In this document: one piece after another, positions 1 through 5,928 of the stretch
How the letters are laid out: every line of letters begins with the position of its first letter
How positions within the stretch are numbered: the first letter of the stretch is position 1
DNA from: Pseudomonadota bacterium
Lineage (GTDB): Bacteria; Myxococcota; Polyangia; GCA-2747355; JACKDQ01
DNA: 8,646 nt
NCBI GenBank assembly: GCA_030591195.1
Contig: JAUVBO010000065.1
Span: forward strand, 1 to 8,646
Direction of reading: 5' to 3'
Program-made: the position numbers and the translations under genes
Notes under the pieces: model-generated
Seen by the model: only the letters and a program-made list of their open reading frames with translations
Database searches by the model: none
What the model was told of the DNA's origin: nothing

Positions 1-677
1 GTGCGCGCCTGCTCGAACGCCTGCCGCTTGGTCAGCGACAGCTCACGCTTGAGCAGCTCGAGCGCGAAGCGTGGCTTGTCGGCGATGCGGCGGGCCAGCG
101 ACATCGCCTTGGAGAAGACCTGGGACCGGGGTAGCACGTAGTTGATCCCCCGGCCCTGGAAGTGAGAGCCGCGGAAGTACTGGCCGCCGTACATCATCTC
201 GGCCGCGAGGTGCTCACCAACCGACAGCGCCAGGAGCCGGGTGGTGCCCATGCCCGGGGTGAAGCCCATGTTCATGAAGCTACAGCCGTAGCGGCTCTCG
301 CGCGCCATCAGGACCATGTCGCAGCAGAGCCCGAGGGTCAGGCCGCCGCCCACGGCGTGGCCCTCGATCGCGGCGATGGTCGGGATCGGCACCTCGAGCA
401 TCGCGCGCGAGACCATGATGTCCGAGGCCGCGATCTTGCCGCGAGCCAGGTCGCAGAGCATGTCGCGGTGGCCGCCCGAGCAGAAGATGTCGGTGAGCCC
501 GGCGACGACGCAGACCTTGGCGGTCTGATCCTCGGCGACCTCGGTCAGTCGCGCGAGCAGCTGCTCCACCAACGCCTCGCTCAGCGCGTTCCTTTCGCTC
601 TTGTCCGACAGCCGCAAGACCACGACTTCCTCGTCGGGGCGCTCGAGCTCGACCAGGGTCGAGGTGCGATCACTCAT
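1..677 (-). CDS. pksI: PksI-type enoyl-CoA hydratase/decarboxylase (ECH2), 3' end cut by window edge
   Basis: Reading the minus strand from ATG at 677 gives about 225 codons that run off the left edge without a stop; known PksI is about 249 residues, so roughly 25 are missing. It is a crotonase-fold protein. Oxyanion-hole segments are FCSGGH (about 65-70) and GHAVGGGL (about 106-113), followed by the family-specific stretch SFMNMGFTPGMGTT (about 133-146), which closely matches B. subtilis PksI as I recall it. ECH2 enzymes decarboxylate 3-methylglutaconyl-ACP-type intermediates to 3-methylcrotonyl-type products, the last step of beta-branching. Lys81 is the candidate for the catalytic lysine (Lys80 in PksI, from memory); the partner C-terminal His would lie outside the window. 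The start overlaps the ECH1 stop as ATGA, with a purine-rich GAGAGGAGAGG just upstream, indicating translational coupling. The family call is firm; the substrate is inferred. Confidence 0.92.
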   Translation of the reverse strand, partial: MSDRTSTLVELERPDEEVVVLRLSDKSERNALSEALVEQLLARLTEVAEDQTAKVCVVAGLTDIFCSGGHRDMLCDLARGKIAASDIMVSRAMLEVPIPTIAAIEGHAVGGGLTLGLCCDMVLMARESRYGCSFMNMGFTPGMGTTRLLALSVGEHLAAEMMYGGQYFRGSHFQGRGINYVLPRSQVFSKAMSLARRIADKPRFALELLKRELSLTKRQAFEQAR

Positions 678-1498
678 CGGTCCTCTCCTCTCTCCGCCGT
701 TCGTGTCGGGCGATAGCGCTCGAACCAGGGCAGCGGCTCGCCGGCGAGGAAGCTACGCACGTGGGCGATGTTGTCGGCGTTGGCGAGGATCTCCCCGGTG
801 TAGGCCGCCCCGGCTTCGATCGCCTCGTCACAGCCGAGCTCGGCGACTCGCCGGCCGAGTTGCTTCAGCCGATGCACCGCCCGCGGGTTGAGGCGCAGCA
901 GCTGGCGCGCGAGCTGGCGCAAGCGCCGCTCGAGGTCCTCGGCCGTGTCGACCACCTCGTCCACCAGGCCCGCGGCGGCCGCCTCCTCGGCGGTGACGCT
1001 CTGGCCGAGCAAGGCCAGCCAGCGGGCCTTCTGCGGCGCCATCCGCTGATAGAGCAGCGGCAACACCATCGAGGGGACCATCCCGAGCACCACCTCGGGC
1101 AGGCCGAAGCTCGAGCGTCGGGTGGCGATCAGCTGGTCGGCGGCGGCGGCCAGGCCCACGCCGCCAGCCACGGTCACGCCGTCGACCAGGGCGATCACGG
1201 TCTTCGGGCAGCCACGCACCGCACGCAGGACCTGGGCGAACTGGCGGACGCCCGTGGAGGCGTGGGTCGCTGGCTGATCGATCAACGCCTCGAGGTCCAT
1301 CCCGCGGCAGAAGCTGCCGCCCGATCCCTCGAGCACCACGACCCGGCAGCGCTCGTCCGCGGTCGCCTCGCCGAGCAGCGTGCCGAGCTGCATCAGCCCC
1401 TTGGCGCTGAGCACGATCTCGCCCGGCCGGCTTCGATCGTCCGCCTCGAGGCGGATGCGCCAGACAGGATCTCTCTTCGTCTCGCAGCTCACGCGCAT
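674..1498 (-). CDS. pksH: PksH-type enoyl-CoA hydratase (ECH1, dehydratase of the HCS cassette)
   Basis: 274-residue crotonase-superfamily protein. Visible landmarks are VVVLEGSGGSFCRGMDLEAL (53-72, first oxyanion-hole strand), DGVTVAGGVGLAAAADQLIA (106-125, second oxyanion hole) and SSFGLPEVVLGMVPSMVLP (129-147). The combination VVVLEG..FC.G.D and the E-x3-G-x2-P pattern resembles PksH rather than a housekeeping hydratase. ECH1 enzymes dehydrate the HMG-type adduct made by HCS to a 3-methylglutaconyl-type thioester on the carrier protein, which ECH2 then decarboxylates. The C-terminus (ERYRPTRTAERGEDR) is a short basic and acidic tail. The gene begins 28 nt after the HCS stop, with AAGGG upstream of the ATG, and its stop overlaps the ECH2 start by four bases. 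A catabolic hydratase is possible in principle, but the order HCS-ECH1-ECH2 argues strongly against it. Confidence 0.9.
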   Translation of the reverse strand: MRVSCETKRDPVWRIRLEADDRSRPGEIVLSAKGLMQLGTLLGEATADERCRVVVLEGSGGSFCRGMDLEALIDQPATHASTGVRQFAQVLRAVRGCPKTVIALVDGVTVAGGVGLAAAADQLIATRRSSFGLPEVVLGMVPSMVLPLLYQRMAPQKARWLALLGQSVTAEEAAAAGLVDEVVDTAEDLERRLRQLARQLLRLNPRAVHRLKQLGRRVAELGCDEAIEAGAAYTGEILANADNIAHVRSFLAGEPLPWFERYRPTRTAERGEDR

Positions 1499-1526
1499 CG
1501 CCCGACCATCCCTTGAAGAGAGCGCC

Positions 1527-2777
1527 TCAGCTCCAGTCGTAGCGACGGAAGTGTCCGTCGAGGCCCTTGAGCACCAGCCGTCCGGCGCCGGCGTAGCGGC
1601 GCTGGTAGAGCTCGTCGAGCCCCTCGGTTGGCGGCTGGTAGGTCGCTTGATCGATGTATCCCGTGCGCTCGCGCTCCACCGCCTCGTACTGCTCGACGGT
1701 CAGCTGGTAGCGCGCGTCGACCAGCTGGCCGATGTCGATCGCCGCCACTCGCTCGTGGGCTCGGTCACCGACCCGCGCCCGGTAGAACTCGGCGCAGGAG
1801 CCCGAGCCGTAGGCGAAGATGCCGATCGGGTCACCAGGCTGCAGCTGCGGCTGGCTCTCGATGAGGCCGATCAGCGCCCAGAAGGTCGACGCGGTGTAGG
1901 TGCCGCCGACGCGCTGGATGTAGCGCAGGCTCGGCCGCACCTTGAGGTCGAAGTGTTCCTCGGCCGCCGCGCGGCGGACGCGCTGCTCGGACTCTTGGCG
2001 CAGCAAGGTGCGGTGGGCCCGGTAGGCCATCGCGCAGAAGGGCACATGGTAGACGTGGTGTTTGAAGTGGGTCGCGAAGTCGATCGGCCCGACCTTCCCC
2101 TTGAAGCAGTCGTAGGCCCCCGCGAGCGCCTCGAGGTAGCAGTAGACGCTGCTCTCGGTGTTGCCCGCTTCCTCGGTCGAGGTCGGCCGGAAGGTGTCGC
2201 CGACCTCGTCGGTCCAGTAGCCGTGGGCACCGAGCTCGAGCTCGAGCACATCCGGTTGCTCGCTGACCAGCATCGCCACCGCCCCGGTGCCGAGCACGTA
2301 CTCCCACGGCTGGCCGAGGTGCATCCGCCCCTGATCGGCCGCCACCACCAGGGCCTTCTTGCCTGGCGCCATGCCGCTGGCGACCCAGTGGGCGGCCATC
2401 ATCAGCGCCGCCGTCCCGCCGTAGCAGGCGTGCTTGGTCTCGAAGCTGCGGCAGTTGGGCTGCAGGCCGAGGTGGCGGAAGACGAAGGTCGACATCGGCT
2501 TGCCCTGATCGGGCGATGACTCGGTGCCGAAGATCAGCAGCTCGATGTTGGCTCGGTCCGCCTCGGTCAGCATCGGCTTGGCGGCGTTGACCGCGTTGGT
2601 GACCGGATCCTCCCAGGTCGGGTTGACCGACCGCTCCTTGCCGAGCAGCACCTTGGAGGCGTAGTTCGGCTCGGCGCCTCGCGCCTCGGCCAGCTGATCC
2701 AGGTCGAGGAACATCGAGCTCGGGTAGGCCCAGATTTTTTCGATCCCTACCCGGCGGGGCTTGGCCTGCGTTGCCAT
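1527..2777 (-). CDS. pksG: HMG-CoA synthase-like beta-branching enzyme (PksG-type HCS)
   Basis: 416-residue protein, close to the 420 of PksG. HCS enzymes condense an acetyl group from a donor carrier protein with the beta-keto group of an ACP-bound polyketide, giving an HMG-like adduct. The HMG-synthase catalytic set is present: general base Glu86 in FGTESSPDQGKPMST, nucleophile Cys118 in ETKHACYGGTAAL, and His244 in HHVYHVPFCAMAYR. FAYGSGSCAEFY near residue 350 matches the C-terminal glycine-rich substrate loop of the family. I chose ATG 2777 because GAGAGG sits five bases upstream; an in-frame extension to 2837 adds 20 unconserved residues and lacks such a site. It is the first gene after a 503-bp spacer and is followed 28 nt later by ECH1. 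The alternative is mevalonate-pathway MvaS, but the direct linkage to ECH1, ECH2 and discrete ketosynthase genes favours beta-branching. Confidence 0.96.
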   Translation of the reverse strand: MATQAKPRRVGIEKIWAYPSSMFLDLDQLAEARGAEPNYASKVLLGKERSVNPTWEDPVTNAVNAAKPMLTEADRANIELLIFGTESSPDQGKPMSTFVFRHLGLQPNCRSFETKHACYGGTAALMMAAHWVASGMAPGKKALVVAADQGRMHLGQPWEYVLGTGAVAMLVSEQPDVLELELGAHGYWTDEVGDTFRPTSTEEAGNTESSVYCYLEALAGAYDCFKGKVGPIDFATHFKHHVYHVPFCAMAYRAHRTLLRQESEQRVRRAAAEEHFDLKVRPSLRYIQRVGGTYTASTFWALIGLIESQPQLQPGDPIGIFAYGSGSCAEFYRARVGDRAHERVAAIDIGQLVDARYQLTVEQYEAVERERTGYIDQATYQPPTEGLDELYQRRYAGAGRLVLKGLDGHFRRYDWS

Positions 2778-2793
2778 GAGAACCTCTCGACCT

Positions 2794-2809
2794 TCGTCGG
2801 ACCCGACGA
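2794..2809. promoter_or_regulatory. 16-bp palindrome just upstream of the HCS ribosome site
   Basis: The arms TCGTCGG (2794-2800) and CCGACGA (2803-2809) are perfect inverse complements separated by two bases. It lies about six bases upstream of the GAGAGG ribosome site of the HCS gene, on the leader side. It could be an operator or a small mRNA hairpin that affects initiation. No matching site elsewhere in the window supports either reading, so the function is conjecture. Confidence 0.35.
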
Positions 2810-2894
2810 GGATCCAATCGGCCCTCTTACCACCCAATACATGGACCCCGCAAGGCCCGCGATACTACGGCATTCCCCCGACGTTTGCCGTGAC

Positions 2895-3048
2895 GGGGGC
2901 TGCAGGATGCCTCCTTTGGGATGCACACGGACGCCCCGGCGGTCCTACGGACCGGCGGGCCACCGGCGCTCGGACCTTTGGCTTCAGCTGCCGCCTTTGG
3001 CGACAGCAGCGCGTCGGTACGCCCTGCAGGAGGCATCCTGCAGCCCCC
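2895..3048. repeat. 154-bp element bounded by 21-bp perfect inverted repeats
   Basis: The left arm 2895-2915 (reads GGGGGCTGCAGGATGC then CTCCT) and the right arm 3028-3048 are exact inverse complements over 21 bp, with weaker complementarity continuing inward for about 20 bp. The interior holds a second hairpin, CGGTCC-TAC-GGACCG (2940-2954), and two CCTTTGGC direct repeats (2975-2982 and 2994-3001). There is no transposase, no obvious target-site duplication and no coding sequence. This fits a small palindromic dispersed element (MITE- or REP/BIME-like). Family membership cannot be judged from one copy. Confidence 0.7.
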
Positions 3049-3061
3049 TGCGCGACCGGAC

Positions 3062-3145
3062 CCCATCGAGTGAGCGAAGCTTCGGTGGCGAGGGGGTCTG
3101 GGACAGCCCCCATGATCACGACGGCCAGCAGTCGAGGACGCCGGT
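3062..3145. repeat. Hairpin repeat copy A, joined to a decayed duplicate of the ketoreductase 3' end
   Basis: It shares with copy B (3203-3307) the blocks CCCATCGAGTGAGCG (exact, 3062-3076 versus 3203-3217) and GGTGGCGAGGGGG (exact, 3084-3096 versus 3247-3259). Both then have a G5...C5 hairpin around a central GGGACA, followed by AGTCGAGG and GCCGGTG. Read on the minus strand, 3117-3145 matches the last codons of the ketoreductase: CACCGGCG-CCTCGACT is shared apart from one base, then small indels, then a TGA. Copy A lacks the extra CCACCC-GAA-GGGTGG hairpin found in copy B. Confidence 0.7.
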
Positions 3146-3202
3146 GGCGTCTGCAGCACTCCCGGTTGTCTCGAGGCACCCAAGCTCGATCGAACACCAA
3201 TG

Positions 3203-3307
3203 CCCATCGAGTGAGCGCAGCGAAATTGGGGGTGAGCCACCCGAAGGGTGGCGAGGGGGAATGGGACATTCCCCCTGAGGTCACGGCCCCCAGTCGAGGC
3301 CGCCGGT
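3203..3307. repeat. Hairpin repeat copy B, overlapping the 3' end of the ketoreductase gene
   Basis: This is the partner of copy A at 3062-3145. Its right-hand part (3281-3307) is the last nine codons of the ketoreductase, including the stop, and its left-hand part is the downstream spacer. It contains two strong hairpins, 3236-3252 (7-bp stem, GAA loop) and 3255-3275 (8-bp stem, 5-nt loop). Because the repeat unit includes coding sequence plus the following hairpin, the two copies look like a partial local duplication rather than two independent insertions. Confidence 0.7.
3236..3275 (-). terminator. Paired hairpins just after the ketoreductase stop, possible terminator or attenuator
   Basis: Going downstream on the minus strand, the stop at 3281-3283 is followed after five bases by a perfect 8-bp stem GGGGGAAT/ATTCCCCC with a GTCCC loop (3255-3275). 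Next comes a 7-bp stem GCCACCC/GGGTGGC (3236-3252). No U-tract follows either stem, so a standard Rho-independent terminator is not met. They could still slow transcription or protect the mRNA 3' end between the upstream four genes and the HCS-ECH1-ECH2 genes. Confidence 0.4.
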
Positions 3308-4027
3308 GACGTTGATCACCTGGCCGTTGATGAAGGAGGCCTCCTTGGAGGCGAGGAAGTTGATCGCCGCGCTTAGCTCCGGCAGGTCGCCGACGCGGCC
3401 CTTGGGCACCGGGCAGTAGTTGCGCCAGAAATCGCGCATGTGCTCGGGCAAGCTCTCGCGGGTCATGTCGGTCTCGAAGAAGCCCGGCACGACGACGTTG
3501 GCGGTGATCCCCTTGCGGCCGTACTCCTTGGCGATGGTCTGGGTCAGGCCGTTGAGCCCCGCCTTCGAGGCGGCGTAGTTGGCCTGGCCCGCGGCGCCGC
3601 CGCAGACCAGCGACGAGATGTTGATGATCCGCCCGAAGCGCGCCGCCATCATCGTTGGCAGCACATGGCGACAGATGAAGAAGGGCCCGTAGAGGTTGGT
3701 CTCGATCACCTCGTGCCACTCGTCGTCGTCCATCGAGACCAGCAGGTTGTCGCGGTTGATGCCGGCGTTGTTGATCACCACGTCGCTCGTCTCGAGCTCG
3801 TCGAGCACCTGATCGACCACCCGCTCCACCTGCTGCGCGTCCTTGACGTCGAGGAGATAGGGCCGGATTTTCCCGCCGGGGTTGAGCTTGCTCGCTTGCT
3901 CGGCCACCTGCTGGGCTTGGGCTTCCCCGCTGAGGAAGGTGAAGGCCACGTCGTGACCCAGGCGCGCTGCGGAGGTGACGAGCTCTGCCCCGATGCCCCG
4001 GGAGCCTCCGGTGATGAAGTAGATCAT
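3281..4027 (-). CDS. fabG: FabG-type beta-ketoacyl-ACP reductase (SDR family)
   Basis: 248-residue classical short-chain dehydrogenase, the normal FabG size. It reduces beta-ketoacyl-ACP to the beta-hydroxy form with NADPH in the cytoplasm. Visible features are the cofactor loop TGGSRGIG (6-13), Asp60 of the adenine pocket, NNAG (86-89), catalytic Ser138 or Ser139 in INISSLV, and Tyr151 and Lys155 in YAASKAG. The VVVPGFFETDMTR stretch (178-190) and the C-terminal INGQVINVTGGLDWGP are typical of FabG. It starts 12 nt after the ketosynthase stop, with a weak GGGAT ribosome site, so it is likely translated from the same message. It is the last gene before the repeat-filled spacer, and its final codons recur as a decayed copy at 3117-3145. 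Being a clustered extra copy, it probably serves a dedicated pathway rather than primary fatty-acid synthesis. Confidence 0.95.
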   Translation of the reverse strand: MIYFITGGSRGIGAELVTSAARLGHDVAFTFLSGEAQAQQVAEQASKLNPGGKIRPYLLDVKDAQQVERVVDQVLDELETSDVVINNAGINRDNLLVSMDDDEWHEVIETNLYGPFFICRHVLPTMMAARFGRIINISSLVCGGAAGQANYAASKAGLNGLTQTIAKEYGRKGITANVVVPGFFETDMTRESLPEHMRDFWRNYCPVPKGRVGDLPELSAAINFLASKEASFINGQVINVTGGLDWGP

Positions 4028-4039
4028 CGGTCTATCCCG

Positions 4040-5326
4040 CTACTCTTCCCAGCGGTGGATCAGTGCGCAGCAGTTGATGCCGCCGAAGCCAAAAGAGTTC
4101 TTGATGAAGGTCCGGATCTGGTGCGGGGTTCGCTCGTTGGCGCAGACGTCGAGGTCGATCTCCGGATCGATGTTGTCGATGTTGATCGAAGGGTGCAGCC
4201 AGCCGTGCTTCATTTGCATGATCGCCGCCACCGTCTCCACCGCCGGGGCCGACCAGCAGGTGTGGCCGAGCATCGACTTCGGCGCGTTGATCTTGAGCTT
4301 CTTGGCGTGAGCGCCGAAGACCTGCTTGATCGACTTGATCTCGGTCGCGTCGCCGAGGGGGGTCGAGGTCGCGTGGGCGCTGATGTAGTCGACCTCCTCC
4401 GGCTTGACCCCGGACTTCTGCAGCAGCCGCGCCATCGTCCGTGACTGGCCCTCCACCGACGGCTGGGGCAGGTGGCAGGCGTCTGACAGCGCGGTCACGT
4501 GCAACACCTCGGCGTGGATCCGGGCGTCACGTCGCTGGGCGTGGTCGAGGCGCTCGACGATCAGCGCCGCGGCGCCGTGGCTCGGCACGAACCCCTCGCG
4601 ATGGGAGTCGTAGGGGCGGCTCGCGCGTTCGGGCTCCTCGTTGAAGCTCTGGAAGGAGATCGCACCCATCAGCGCCATCGCGTGCAGGTCCATCGGCGCG
4701 AACTCGAGGGCCGCCCCCACCACCACCGCCACGTCGTAGTCGTGATAGCGCAGCTCGTCCAGCGCGTTGCGCAGGCCGATGTTGGCGCTCGCACAGGCGC
4801 CGCCCATGGTGTAGATCGGACCGCAGAGGCCGAAGACCTCCGAGATCGAGCCGGCGTGGTCGGTGTCCAGCGACAGCAGCGAGGCGAGTCCGTCGATGTA
4901 GTCGGGCTCCTCGAGGAACCGCGTCTGGTTGTCGTGCTGGTAGAGCTTGTTGAGGTTGTGGCCGCCGACGATCAATGCCACCCGGTGGGGGTCGTACTTG
5001 CCGATCAGCCCCGCGTCGAGAAAGGCGTCCGCCGCGCAGAGCAGGGTCAGCTTGGTGGAGAACGGCGCCTTCTTGAACAGCTTGCGTAGCCGCTTGAAGG
5101 TGCGCTCCGGCAACGCTTGCTGCAGCGCCTCGAGCTTCGGCTTCGCGTCGTAGTGGCTAAGATCCCCGCCGACCTTGGAATAGATCTTGTCGGGGTCGAT
5201 GGCGGTCCAGCGGCGGATCCCCGACTTGCCGGCCATCAGGTTCTCGTAGAACTCCTCGAGGTTGTCGCCGAGCGCGGTGTTGATCGACATCCCCGTGATG
5301 ACTGTCCGCTCGCTTTGCTGTTCCAC
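4040..5326 (-). CDS. Discrete beta-ketoacyl-ACP synthase (FabF/PksF-like ketosynthase) with intact active site
   Basis: 428-residue thiolase-fold condensing enzyme, a normal FabF length. It elongates acyl-ACP with malonyl-ACP, or decarboxylates malonyl-ACP. The catalytic set is complete: Cys178 in YTMGGACASANIGL, His318 in ISAHATSTPLGD, and Lys350/His355 in PKSMLGHTCWSA. The C-terminal NSFGFGGINCCALIHRW is the usual end. HATST replaces the common HGTGT. I chose GTG 5326 because AGAGG lies six bases upstream; the in-frame GTG at 5341 has no such site and sits against a 15-bp tandem repeat. It follows the dehydratase by 71 nt and precedes the ketoreductase by 12 nt. KS partners in HCS cassettes usually have Ser in place of this Cys and only decarboxylate malonyl-ACP. 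Retention of Cys suggests true chain elongation here, but activity cannot be read from sequence. Confidence 0.95.
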   Translation of the reverse strand: MEQQSERTVITGMSINTALGDNLEEFYENLMAGKSGIRRWTAIDPDKIYSKVGGDLSHYDAKPKLEALQQALPERTFKRLRKLFKKAPFSTKLTLLCAADAFLDAGLIGKYDPHRVALIVGGHNLNKLYQHDNQTRFLEEPDYIDGLASLLSLDTDHAGSISEVFGLCGPIYTMGGACASANIGLRNALDELRYHDYDVAVVVGAALEFAPMDLHAMALMGAISFQSFNEEPERASRPYDSHREGFVPSHGAAALIVERLDHAQRRDARIHAEVLHVTALSDACHLPQPSVEGQSRTMARLLQKSGVKPEEVDYISAHATSTPLGDATEIKSIKQVFGAHAKKLKINAPKSMLGHTCWSAPAVETVAAIMQMKHGWLHPSINIDNIDPEIDLDVCANERTPHQIRTFIKNSFGFGGINCCALIHRWEE

Positions 5327-5332
5327 CGTATA

Positions 5333-5338
5333 CCTCTG
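5333..5338 (-). promoter_or_regulatory. Ribosome binding site that fixes the ketosynthase start
   Basis: The minus strand reads CAGAGG, then TATACG, then GTG. The six-base spacing selects GTG 5326 over the upstream in-frame GTG at 5341, which would put this purine run inside the coding sequence. Confidence 0.6.
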
Positions 5339-5341
5339 CAC

Positions 5342-5376
5342 TGCTGAAACTATGCGTGCTGAAACTATGCGTGCTG
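5342..5376. repeat. Perfect 15-bp tandem duplication in the dehydratase-ketosynthase gap
   Basis: TGCTGAAACTATGCG occurs twice back to back (5342-5356 and 5357-5371), followed by a five-base start of a third unit. It occupies half of the 71-nt gap upstream of the ketosynthase and is AT-richer than its surroundings. It could be a recent slippage event or a pair of binding sites. It is too short and too few-copy to be a CRISPR. Confidence 0.85.
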
Positions 5377-5397
5377 CGCCGATCGCCCCTGAGACGA

Positions 5398-5928
5398 TCA
5401 GTCGCCTTCTGCCAGGAACACCTCCATGACCGCCATCGCGCAGATCTTCTCGTCCTTGAGCACCTGCGCGGCGCAGATCACGGTGTAGCTGCCGGATTCC
5501 AGTCGCCGCGAGAGCAGCGTCAGCTGGTCGCCGGGCCGGGCCTCGGCGATGAACAGCGCGTGGTGCACGCGCAGCAGTCGTAGCGCCTGAGGCCGGTCCT
5601 GCGGTCGTACCTCGGCGCGTCCCAGCTCGAGCAGCTGGTGCAGGCAGATGCTCGCCTGCCCCATGGCCTCGACCTGCAGCGCCCCCGGGTAGATCGGCTC
5701 GTCGGGAAAATGTCCGGCGAAGACTGGGTCCGCCGGATCGATGCGTCGGTGGGCCCGCAGGGTCTGGGCCTCGAGGTCGACCTCGCTGATCCGGTCGACC
5801 AGCAGCAGCGGGTCGCGATGGGGCAGCAGCCGCTCGATCTCGGTCCGGTCGATGGCCACCTCGACGGTGGTCTCACCCCGGGCATGCAGCGGCCGGCGGC
5901 GGGCCCGCTTGATCACGTCTTCGAACAC
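5398..5928 (-). CDS. FabZ-like (3R)-hydroxyacyl-ACP dehydratase, hot-dog fold
   Basis: 176-residue protein that would dehydrate beta-hydroxyacyl-ACP to trans-2-enoyl-ACP. FabZ hallmarks are RLLPHRDPLLLVDRI (33-47) and FAGHFPDEPIYPGALQVEAMGQ (70-91). Catalytic His73 and Glu87 are 14 residues apart, the same spacing as His54 and Glu68 in E. coli FabZ. It is longer than FabZ by about 25 residues. The N-terminal extension is basic (KRARRRPLHARGE), and there is a longer central loop rich in Arg, Glu and Pro (about 101-118). Start GTG 5928 is preceded by GAGGAG at five bases, and the gene overlaps the acyltransferase end by 16 nt, indicating translational coupling. It lacks the FabA-type features needed to call an isomerase. 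With the ketoreductase next door it would complete reductive processing to the enoyl stage. Confidence 0.93.
   Translation of the reverse strand: MFEDVIKRARRRPLHARGETTVEVAIDRTEIERLLPHRDPLLLVDRISEVDLEAQTLRAHRRIDPADPVFAGHFPDEPIYPGALQVEAMGQASICLHQLLELGRAEVRPQDRPQALRLLRVHHALFIAEARPGDQLTLLSRRLESGSYTVICAAQVLKDEKICAMAVMEVFLAEGD

Larger units (their letters stand above)
2778..3280. other. 503-bp non-coding spacer splitting the cluster, filled with repeats
   Basis: This gap separates the ketoreductase stop from the HCS start, while the other gaps inside the cluster are 12-71 nt. I see no credible gene: the longer open frames here translate to low-complexity Pro/Arg/Gly-rich sequence without domains or good ribosome sites. 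It holds, right to left, hairpin repeat copy B, hairpin repeat copy A with a decayed copy of the ketoreductase 3' end, a long inverted repeat at 2895-3048, and a short palindrome next to the HCS ribosome site. Only weak -10-like matches (for example TAGTAT and TAAGAG on the minus strand near 2825-2870) hint at a promoter for the HCS gene, so I do not call one. Confidence 0.7.

Noticed and set aside
2827..3240. 137-codon minus-strand open frame in the spacer
   Set aside because: It runs through the inverted repeat and hairpin repeat copy A, has low-complexity Arg/Pro/Gly-rich translation, no domain and no ribosome site; it is a by-product of GC-rich repeat DNA.
2865..3719. 284-codon minus-strand open frame overlapping the ketoreductase
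   Set aside because: Its first half is the ketoreductase gene read in the wrong frame and the rest is repeat sequence.
3440..4444. Long plus-strand open frames opposite the biosynthetic genes (also 761-1516, 1380-2519, 5955-6995, 7180-8112)
   Set aside because: They lie antisense to well-supported genes, lack recognisable domains and arise from third-position GC bias.
5342..5376. CRISPR-like array
   Set aside because: Two contiguous 15-bp units with no spacers; a simple tandem duplication.
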